This document shows positions 1-4,842 of a stretch of 8,011 nucleotides of DNA, piece by piece; positions within the stretch are counted from its first letter, which is position 1, and every line of letters starts with the position of its first letter. The DNA is from JBBIRM01 sp037441765 (GTDB lineage: Bacteria > Desulfobacterota > BSN033 > UBA1163): positions 1-8,011 of the forward strand of contig JBBIRM010000134.1 of assembly GCA_037441765.1 (NCBI GenBank), written 5' to 3'. The notes under the pieces were generated by a model, which had not been told where the DNA came from, did no database searches, and saw only the letters and a list, made by a program, of their open reading frames with translations. Position numbers and translations under genes: made by a program.

Positions 1-718
1 GTGCACTCATTTTTAGGAGTTTCTCCTTCTGAGATGAATGAGGATTATGACAGCCGGTGCAAAGGGTCTTATTTACGGGATAATCGCCGTGGGCCTTCTT
101 AAACGGCTCTTTTTTAGCATCATGACATCCTAGGCACAGAGAGCTCTCGGCTTTTACCAATAACCCTTTTTGATCGGAGCTATGGGAGAAATGACAGACC
201 ATGCATCCCTTTGCAGTCTGCAAACTCTTGTGAACCACTCTCTTTTCGAAGGCCTCTTTATTATGACACTGGAAGCAGACCTGATCCCCTTCAGCCTTTA
301 AAAGATGGCTGTTCTGGGAGGCATGGGGATTGTGGCAGGATACACAAGGATTCTTCTTCAGGGCCGTATGGACATTCGACTTATTTAACCCTAGCTTTTC
401 CCTGGTATGGCAAGGATAACAGATTTCGTTCCCTCCTTTTTTCAGGAGCAATTTGGGAACAAGACCGTGCCTGAGATGGCAATCTTCGCATCTCTTCTCC
501 TTGACCACTCGATGGACATTCTTCATTCCCAGGTATTGATCTGTAAACTTCTTGTGGCAATCGAGACAATCTTTCTGGATGAATCTCTTCCCCTTTGGGG
601 CCTCGCCTCCAAGTGTCTTCCTCCTGGGAATCTGTCCATAAACGGACAGGGTGATCCCGACTCCTATCAAAAAAATAAGAAGGAGGATAAATATCCCTCT
701 TCTATTGATACTGAACAT
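1..718 (-). CDS. Multiheme c-type cytochrome, paired-CxxCH type (3' end outside window)
   Basis: Exported heme protein, probably an electron carrier of the periplasm or cell surface. The 239 visible residues hold eight heme-attachment motifs starting at residues 51 (CLDCH), 77 (CEDCH), 100 (CYPCH), 125 (CVSCH), 148 (CFQCH), 172 (CMVCH), 195 (CLGCH) and 220 (CTGCH). Spacing is a regular 23-26 residues. Motifs alternate: odd ones are followed by a later VH or AH (NVHR, NVHT, VVHK, KAHG), even ones by an immediate second His (HLRH, HNPH, HFSH, HNPH). This is the layout of the doubled-CxxCH family and implies bis-His hemes. Residues about 9-27 form a hydrophobic export signal or N-terminal anchor after NRR. 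The ATG at 718 is chosen because AAGGTGA lies just upstream and the signal follows directly. The frame is open at base 1, so more hemes may follow. It is the last gene seen in the cluster, 105 bp after the PPIase. Exact family and electron partners are unknown. Confidence 0.93.
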   Translation of the reverse strand, partial: MFSINRRGIFILLLIFLIGVGITLSVYGQIPRRKTLGGEAPKGKRFIQKDCLDCHKKFTDQYLGMKNVHRVVKEKRCEDCHLRHGLVPKLLLKKGGNEICYPCHTREKLGLNKSNVHTALKKNPCVSCHNPHASQNSHLLKAEGDQVCFQCHNKEAFEKRVVHKSLQTAKGCMVCHFSHSSDQKGLLVKAESSLCLGCHDAKKEPFKKAHGDYPVNKTLCTGCHNPHSSQKEKLLKMSA

Positions 719-724
719 AATTTC

Positions 725-731
725 TCACCTT
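725..731 (-). promoter_or_regulatory. Ribosome binding site of the multiheme cytochrome
   Basis: On the minus strand this reads AAGGTGA, six bases before the ATG at 718. It fixes the cytochrome start directly ahead of its hydrophobic export segment. Confidence 0.75.
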
Positions 732-787
732 TACTCAAGGCATAGAGTTAAGGGCTATCTGTTCTATTCTTTTTTATTCTTACCTCC

Positions 788-815
788 ATGCTCTATGCTC
801 TTTGCTCCATGTTCT
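788..815. repeat. Four-copy degenerate 7-bp tandem repeat
   Basis: Plus-strand units are ATGCTCT, ATGCTCT, TTGCTCC and ATGTTCT, read head to tail. They lie in the 105-bp gap between the PPIase and cytochrome genes (719-823). No terminator (stem plus T-run) or clear promoter is visible in that gap. A sequence resembling a lone unit (CATAGAG) appears near 741-747. The role is unknown; it looks like a dispersed intergenic microsatellite. Confidence 0.7.
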
Positions 816-823
816 ATCCACAT

Positions 824-2476
824 TTAATCTTTCAAATACACTTTCACTTCCGAGGCTGCCCTCAACTTGCTGGCATACTCCTCCACAGCCTTTTTGAGTT
901 TATCGCCAAAGACCTTTCGGGCGATCATCTCCCTTGACTCAGAATATGGCTTGGGCCTTGAGGGAACGACATCTTCGATCCACAAGACATAGAAATAATG
1001 TTCAGGACTTTCGAAGAGTCGGAAATCACCCTTCTTGGCTCCAGACAATGCCTTTCGTGCAGGCTCAGGTAATTCTTTCGTCATCAGGAGATTTCCTTCA
1101 AAGGTCAACAACCCCTTCGTATTTCGATCGATTTGACCTTCGGCATTTGCCTTGAGCCATTGAAAGTCCGCACCCTGTCTGAGACGAATGAGTGCTTTCT
1201 CCGCATCCTCTCTTTTTGAGAAGATAAGTTCCCTGAGCTTCATCATCTCTGGGTAGGTGTAATCTTTGATATGTCTATCGTAATATTTCTGAACCTCCTC
1301 TTCTTTCAACTTGATGTCAGGAATCACTGCCTTCTGGATAAAAGTCTCGAAGAGTAAAGCATTCTCATACTCCCTCACCCGATTCTGATAACTCTCGGTC
1401 TTATCAATTCCCAGCCGGAGCGCCTCGCTCTTTAAGACCCTCTTCCGAACCATCTCCTCCAAAACCCTATTCTTCTTTCGATTCAATTGCTTTGTCTCAA
1501 TCGCCCTCTCGACCCCATGAAACAAATTCTTTTTCAAAGAATCAGCCAGGTCACCTACGGTAATGGACCTCTCCCCTTTAATCTCTGCCACCACGCGGTT
1601 GTCCTTGAGGAGTTTGTCAAATCCTGGGTCCCTGGACTCGAAGTCCAGACGTTTGATGAGCGGTCGGTTGACCTTTGCGTATTTTTCTATCAAGTTCTTC
1701 TCATACTTCTCGATGGCCTCAATCTGTTTTTGCCGGAGGACTTCCCTCCGAACCTCTTCCTTCACCTTTGGGTCATTTGGATATCGGAGATCTTCGAGCC
1801 TGAAAATGACGAACCCCGATTTTATCTTCACAACAGGGCTCGTCGATCCCTTCTTCATTTTTGAAATCACCTCTGCAATTTCCGGCAGCAATTCCCTATG
1901 CTTCAGAAACTCTTTCCCCTCCTCGACCTTTCCTATCTGATTCTTTAGAAAGGTTTTCACCATCTGATCAAAGTCTTTTCCCTCTTTTAGCCCTTTCTCC
2001 ATCCTCTTCGCATCCTCCTCTTTTTCAAAGAGGATGCTTTTAATCTTCCATTCTTTTATGAATTCCTGATAGGCCTTTTCCACTTCTCTCTCATCAGGTT
2101 TAATGTTTTTGATCTGTCTTTCAATCAATTCTTCCCGAAGAGCGGTCCTCGAGAAGACCTCCACCTGCATCTTCACCTCTTTCAATCTGTCCAGACCCAT
2201 CCTCTTTGCCTCCTGGATGATGAGCCTGGTATTGATCAGGCGATTCAGGAGCCCCTGCAAATTTTCCTTTCCATCTCCCTTTGTCTCCCCTGTCCCCTTA
2301 CGGATAGCCATAAGTTCTCGATTGAACTGATCCAGGGTGATGGGCTCTCCATTGATGATGGCAACAATCTTCTTCCCCTTTATTACTGGTAAGTCTTGAG
2401 CGGAGGCCTCTAATGTTATGTTAGCAAAAAAGAGACCCATTAGAAGAAAAGTGACCATTTTTAAAAGATGATTCAT
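824..2476 (-). CDS. SurA/PpiC-type periplasmic peptidyl-prolyl isomerase or chaperone, duplicated architecture
   Basis: Secreted folding factor of 550 residues. Residues 1-26 form a signal peptide with an ASA cleavage site. SurA-N-like helical regions occur at about 36-135 and 303-400; each opens with a similar strand-turn segment (IVAIINGEPITLDQF and VVAEIKGERSITVGDL). Each is followed by a parvulin-like region, at about 144-240 and 412-515. The first ends in the family-typical pattern of a GEF-like turn, LPEIAEVISKMKKG, then SPVVKIKSGFVIFRLED. The usual His of the parvulin HIL-type strand is not seen: KIKSILF and KLRELIF stand in its place. Chaperone activity without isomerisation is therefore possible. 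The longer in-frame start at 2554 would add 26 polar residues before the signal peptide and overlap the upstream gene. The ATG at 2476 has GAGGAG seven bases upstream and is preferred. The CsgG-like gene ends 22 bp upstream, so the two form an operon. Likely client: the neighbouring cytochrome or barrel (inference). Confidence 0.88.
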   Translation of the reverse strand: MNHLLKMVTFLLMGLFFANITLEASAQDLPVIKGKKIVAIINGEPITLDQFNRELMAIRKGTGETKGDGKENLQGLLNRLINTRLIIQEAKRMGLDRLKEVKMQVEVFSRTALREELIERQIKNIKPDEREVEKAYQEFIKEWKIKSILFEKEEDAKRMEKGLKEGKDFDQMVKTFLKNQIGKVEEGKEFLKHRELLPEIAEVISKMKKGSTSPVVKIKSGFVIFRLEDLRYPNDPKVKEEVRREVLRQKQIEAIEKYEKNLIEKYAKVNRPLIKRLDFESRDPGFDKLLKDNRVVAEIKGERSITVGDLADSLKKNLFHGVERAIETKQLNRKKNRVLEEMVRKRVLKSEALRLGIDKTESYQNRVREYENALLFETFIQKAVIPDIKLKEEEVQKYYDRHIKDYTYPEMMKLRELIFSKREDAEKALIRLRQGADFQWLKANAEGQIDRNTKGLLTFEGNLLMTKELPEPARKALSGAKKGDFRLFESPEHYFYVLWIEDVVPSRPKPYSESREMIARKVFGDKLKKAVEEYASKLRAASEVKVYLKD

Positions 2477-2483
2477 ATTGTTG

Positions 2484-2489
2484 CTCCTC
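2484..2489 (-). promoter_or_regulatory. Ribosome binding site that sets the PpiC/SurA-like start
   Basis: GAGGAG on the minus strand, seven bases before the ATG at 2476 and just after the stop of the upstream CsgG-like gene (TAA at 2499-2501). It decides against the longer start at 2554. Confidence 0.85.
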
Positions 2490-2498
2490 TTTTTTTCA

Positions 2499-3653
2499 TT
2501 ATTTTGAGGGACCCCTTTGGGCATCCGCTCTCTGGATCCTTGCTCTATTTCCAACCATCATCATTCCAATAGCCTGAACCATTTGAGAAGTCATGGTATG
2601 CGCTATGTTGACCTTACCCCTGTCAAAGAAGAAAACCCCATCATCACCTTCATTATAACTGTTGGACCCCCAGACGACCTGTCGGCTGGTGCGCTCAATG
2701 ATCAGTGTGGAAAAATCGACCTTTGGTTTTCCCCAAATTCCCTGATAATCCTGATAATCGATCACCCTCCCAGAGACAATCAGATCGGCATTCAGAATGG
2801 TGAAAATAGCATCCGCATTTACCAGTGAAACTCCATCTTCCATAATCACCCTTAAACCCAAAAGTTCCTGCCTCAGTATACCGGGTTCAATCACCTCGAA
2901 ATGGGCAAATCGCTTCAGTTGCTTGATAAAATGGAGGACGAGGATCTCCCCTGCATATTTTCTTTCGCTCCTGTTAAAAAAGGGAAGGACCGCCACCAGA
3001 TATTTTTTTTCCGGTGTCAGCGCAGAAGACCGATAGGCAATCTTCGGTTTAAACCTCTTTTTCAAAACTTGAACTCCCGTTTCACCCTGTGGGGTCGAAA
3101 GGTAATGGATCAGGGAACTGGTCATGGATCTCATCGCCTTATCAATTAGGACTTTTGGATCCTCGATCAATCCCAGCCCGAGGATGCCTGGTGAGTCATC
3201 CCCTGCAAGACCGATGCCATCCATCCATAAGACCGAAGGGGAGGGGCCAGTCGAAACCAATCGGGAAAGGATAGAGATCTTGGGAGGCTTTACCTCGCTG
3301 TAGAATTCAAGAGAGGTGATCAGGACACCGTCTATTCCGGCCTCTTCCTTAAACGCATTGGCTGTGGTTCGGTCGATCCCTCCCGTGTATCTAATTCTAT
3401 GCCTCTCCATAAACCTTTCAAGATCTTCTTCTACAAAGAGATGAAATCCTTCCCGTCTCAATCTCTCTATAAATGCCTGACGGATCTCCCTTAAGGGCGC
3501 GGGCGTTCCGCTCAGGTTCTCAACAGGATAGATGGCAATCCTCCATGGATGCCTGCTTCCAGAAAGACCCTTTGCCCTTATCTCCTTCACACTGACAAAA
3601 ACAGAAAGGAGAAGAAAAACCATCATTAGAAGTGAAGTCATTAATTTTTTCAT
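2499..3653 (-). CDS. Secreted protein with two CsgG/TolB-N-like domains
   Basis: A 384-residue exported protein, not assignable to a named gene. Residues 1-27 are a signal peptide (MKK, long hydrophobic run, IRA cleavage site). There is no lipobox and no cysteine anywhere, so it should be soluble in the periplasm or secreted. Two similar alpha/beta units follow. One, at about 37-190, begins IAIYPVENLSG and contains IDGVLITSLEFYSEV. The other, at about 218-375, begins VAVLPFFN and contains ADLIVSGRVIDYQDY and a late VVWGS strand. These features match the CsgG/TolB-N/LpoB-like fold; the lipoprotein at 4152-4739 has the same landmarks once. No curli genes are visible, so a curlin-secretion role is not supported. 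Start choice is uncertain: ATG 3653 gives the best signal peptide but its nearest GGAG is 21 bases away; ATGs at 3680 and 3719 lack any site. It is co-transcribed with the PPIase 22 bp downstream. Confidence 0.75.
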   Translation of the reverse strand: MKKLMTSLLMMVFLLLSVFVSVKEIRAKGLSGSRHPWRIAIYPVENLSGTPAPLREIRQAFIERLRREGFHLFVEEDLERFMERHRIRYTGGIDRTTANAFKEEAGIDGVLITSLEFYSEVKPPKISILSRLVSTGPSPSVLWMDGIGLAGDDSPGILGLGLIEDPKVLIDKAMRSMTSSLIHYLSTPQGETGVQVLKKRFKPKIAYRSSALTPEKKYLVAVLPFFNRSERKYAGEILVLHFIKQLKRFAHFEVIEPGILRQELLGLRVIMEDGVSLVNADAIFTILNADLIVSGRVIDYQDYQGIWGKPKVDFSTLIIERTSRQVVWGSNSYNEGDDGVFFFDRGKVNIAHTMTSQMVQAIGMMMVGNRARIQRADAQRGPSK

Positions 3654-3695
3654 AATTAGAAAAATATGGTTCTTCTCCATTTTAATTGGTAAAAA

Positions 3696-3727
3696 GGATT
3701 CAAGGATTTCAGGATTCAAGGGTTCAA
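3696..3727 (+). repeat. Four-copy octamer tandem repeat (array A)
   Basis: Plus-strand units are GGATTCAA, GGATTTCA, GGATTCAA and GGGTTCAA, with no gaps between them. The array lies in the presumed leader of the CsgG-like gene, just before its ATG region. The same octamer family recurs inverted at 4023-4054. Confidence 0.85.
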
Positions 3728-3735
3728 GTGCTTAT

Positions 3736-3764
3736 TTTATAAAGACCTAATCAAAATATATGAA
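3736..3764 (-). promoter_or_regulatory. Candidate sigma-70-type promoter for the CsgG-PPIase-cytochrome unit
   Basis: Read on the minus strand: TTCATA (4 of 6 matches to TTGACA), a 17-base spacer, then TATAAA (5 of 6 matches to TATAAT). It sits about 80 bases before the ATG at 3653, which would place octamer array A in the leader. The region is AT-rich, so chance matches are likely. Confidence 0.3.
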
Positions 3765-3789
3765 ATTTTTTCACCCATAACCGATTTCT

Positions 3790-3856
3790 GTAGGGCAAAG
3801 CTTCAGCCTTGCTTTAAAATGAATGAATGATATGCAAGCCTAAAGGCTTGCCCTAC
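3790..3856. repeat. 67-bp imperfect inverted repeat, REP/MITE-like
   Basis: Left arm 3790-3812 begins GTAGGGCAAAGCTTCAGCC; right arm 3834-3856 ends AAGGCTTGCCCTAC. The arms are 23 bp each with a 21-bp spacer. The outer eight bases GTAGGGCA/TGCCCTAC pair exactly and the inner parts pair imperfectly. The right arm is itself a small palindrome (AAGCC-TAAA-GGCTT). No target-site duplication is evident. It looks like a dispersed repetitive extragenic element; a transcript could also fold it into a long hairpin. It lacks a following T-run on either strand, so it is not a classical terminator. Confidence 0.75.
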
Positions 3857-3898
3857 ATAAAAATTGTTAGAATGAAATTCCCAAGATTTTAATCACTT

Positions 3899-3913
3899 AA
3901 TAATTTAATTATT
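3899..3913. repeat. 15-bp AT-only palindrome
   Basis: AATAATT, a central T, then AATTATT: a perfect palindrome in the AT-rich part of the gap. It could be a regulator half-site pair or just low-complexity DNA. Nothing else supports a function. Confidence 0.25.
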
Positions 3914-4022
3914 GCCTTAAGCATTCTTTTAACTTCTCCCTGTATCTGCATTTTTTAATCTAAACATATATGCTATGATCTTTGCCAATTTTTTAACTCT
4001 TTATAATTCTTAACCATTTCCC

Positions 4023-4054
4023 TCGAATCCTTGACCCCTTGACCCCTTTTATCC
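4023..4054 (-). repeat. Octamer tandem repeat in opposite orientation (array B)
   Basis: Plus-strand units are TCGAATCC, TTGACCCC, TTGACCCC and TTTTATCC. On the minus strand they read GGATAAAA, GGGGTCAA, GGGGTCAA and GGATTCGA. These are the same octamer family as array A (GGATTCAA/GGGTTCAA), but reversed, so the two arrays face each other across about 295 bp. Confidence 0.75.
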
Positions 4055-4118
4055 TCGTGATTCTGTCAACTTTTTTGGAGATGATCCAAAAATATTAACT
4101 CTTTAAATCTCCCCTCGC

Positions 4119-4137
4119 CCCTCTTTCCTAAAGAGGG
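4119..4137. repeat. Short hairpin downstream of the lipoprotein gene
   Basis: CCCTCTTT, a three-base loop, then AAAGAGGG: a perfect 8-bp stem, 14 bases past the lipoprotein stop codon. No T-run follows the stem on the minus strand, so a rho-independent terminator is not supported. It may protect the mRNA end or be a remnant of a dispersed repeat. Confidence 0.45.
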
Positions 4138-4151
4138 AAACTTGATTGATG

Positions 4152-4739
4152 CTACTTAAAAAGTTTGTCGATGAGATCATGAACCGCCTTCTCGGTGATG
4201 AGATTCATCGGTCGGCCTCCTCCACCCAGGAGACGATCCCATACGCTGATGCCTCCTTTGGTTGAAGAGGCCGTCCATACCACCTTGCCTGTTTCGGTTT
4301 CAATCATCTGAAGACTGAGTGAAATGATATTGGCTGAGGTCGTTCCGGATCTGACCTCTCCGTATTCCCTGACCACTCCTGTGATGATCGCCTGGACTTT
4401 GATCACTTGTCCTAATTTGACGACCTCCTCAGCAGAGGGTGCTGTCGGATTCTGAATCTCTGCCTTGGCCACTCCTCTGGCCACCTCCCCTGCGGGAAGA
4501 ACATAAACCGCTCCAGTGGACAAAAGACTGTTGATGAAGACATCTCGAACTCTTTCAGAGACAATCGTATCCCTGGTGAGATTCCCAAAGGGCATGACAG
4601 CGATAGTTTTGATGGTTCCGAAGTCCATATTAGGGTCGATGTAGTGGTCACCCCTTGAAGTGGCACATGCCATGAGGAGCCCAAGCGTCAAAAAAATGGA
4701 GGCCTTAAATAGAAGATTCTTTATTCTCATGGTGCCCAT
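4152..4739 (-). CDS. Outer-membrane lipoprotein, CsgG/LpoB/GNA1162-like
   Basis: A 195-residue lipoprotein. Residues 1-24 form a signal peptide and the lipobox is LMAC with the acylated Cys at 25. Position +2 is Ala, not Asp, so sorting to the outer membrane is expected. A single alpha/beta domain fills about 40-195. It opens with IAVMPFGNL (46-54), has VQAIITGVVREYGEV (115-129) and VVWTASST (153-160), then a Gly-rich turn GGGG at 172-175. These are landmarks of the CsgG/TolB-N superfamily, which includes CsgG, LpoB and the GNA1162 lipoproteins; I cannot choose between them. At 195 residues it is shorter than CsgG and lacks an obvious pore-forming beta segment, so an accessory or periplasm-facing role fits better than a secretion channel. 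The start at 4739 is backed by GAAGGAG; the alternative Met at codon 4 is not. It lies 103 bp after the barrel and shares its fold with the protein encoded at 2499-3653. Confidence 0.85.
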   Translation of the reverse strand: MGTMRIKNLLFKASIFLTLGLLMACATSRGDHYIDPNMDFGTIKTIAVMPFGNLTRDTIVSERVRDVFINSLLSTGAVYVLPAGEVARGVAKAEIQNPTAPSAEEVVKLGQVIKVQAIITGVVREYGEVRSGTTSANIISLSLQMIETETGKVVWTASSTKGGISVWDRLLGGGGRPMNLITEKAVHDLIDKLFK

Positions 4740-4746
4740 AAAAAAA

Positions 4747-4753
4747 CTCCTTC
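4747..4753 (-). promoter_or_regulatory. Ribosome binding site of the lipoprotein gene
   Basis: GAAGGAG on the minus strand, seven bases before the ATG at 4739. It favours this start over the ATG three codons downstream. Confidence 0.8.
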
Positions 4754-4790
4754 AAAAAATTGAAGATAATAAAAAGGAAACTTTTAATAT

Positions 4791-4819
4791 TTATCACACC
4801 CTGAACTCCGAACTGTCAA
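4791..4819 (-). promoter_or_regulatory. Weak candidate promoter before the lipoprotein gene
   Basis: A perfect -35 hexamer TTGACA (4814-4819) is followed after 17 bases by TGATAA, a poor -10. An internal start for the lipoprotein gene is possible, but read-through from the barrel gene is equally likely. Confidence 0.2.
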
Positions 4820-4842
4820 CACATCCCAAACTCCGTTCAGGT

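Larger units (their letters stand above)
3654..4151. other. 498-bp non-coding gap, repeat-rich
   Basis: No plausible gene is seen on either strand. From left to right it holds an octamer array (3696-3727), a candidate minus-strand promoter (3736-3764), a 67-bp inverted repeat (3790-3856), an AT-rich stretch containing AATAATT-T-AATTATT (3899-3913), a second octamer array in the opposite orientation (4023-4054) and a short hairpin (4119-4137). It separates the propeller-barrel-lipoprotein genes from the CsgG-PPIase-cytochrome genes, so the cluster may be two transcription units. Confidence 0.8.

Noticed and set aside
211..745. Plus-strand open frames opposite the cytochrome gene
   Set aside because: The minus frame carries eight evenly spaced CxxCH motifs, an export signal and a ribosome site. 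The plus frames give low-similarity, Cys- and Ser-rich translations typical of antisense shadows.
1487..2330. Several plus-strand frames of 60-125 codons opposite the PPIase gene
   Set aside because: They overlap a well-supported 550-residue secreted protein, and their translations look like complements of charged helices.
2477..2554. Longer start for the PPIase gene at 2554
   Set aside because: It would put 26 polar residues before a clear signal peptide and overlap the upstream gene. A strong GAGGAG site supports 2476 instead.
3696..4054. CRISPR array
   Set aside because: The repeats are 8 bp and directly adjacent with no spacers, and no cas genes are nearby.
4119..4137. Rho-independent terminator after the lipoprotein gene
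   Set aside because: The stem is perfect but no T-run follows it on the minus strand.
2499..4739. Curli secretion system based on CsgG-like folds
   Set aside because: No curlin repeats, CsgE/CsgF-like genes or CsgG-size lipoprotein are visible. The fold is shared by many unrelated envelope proteins.
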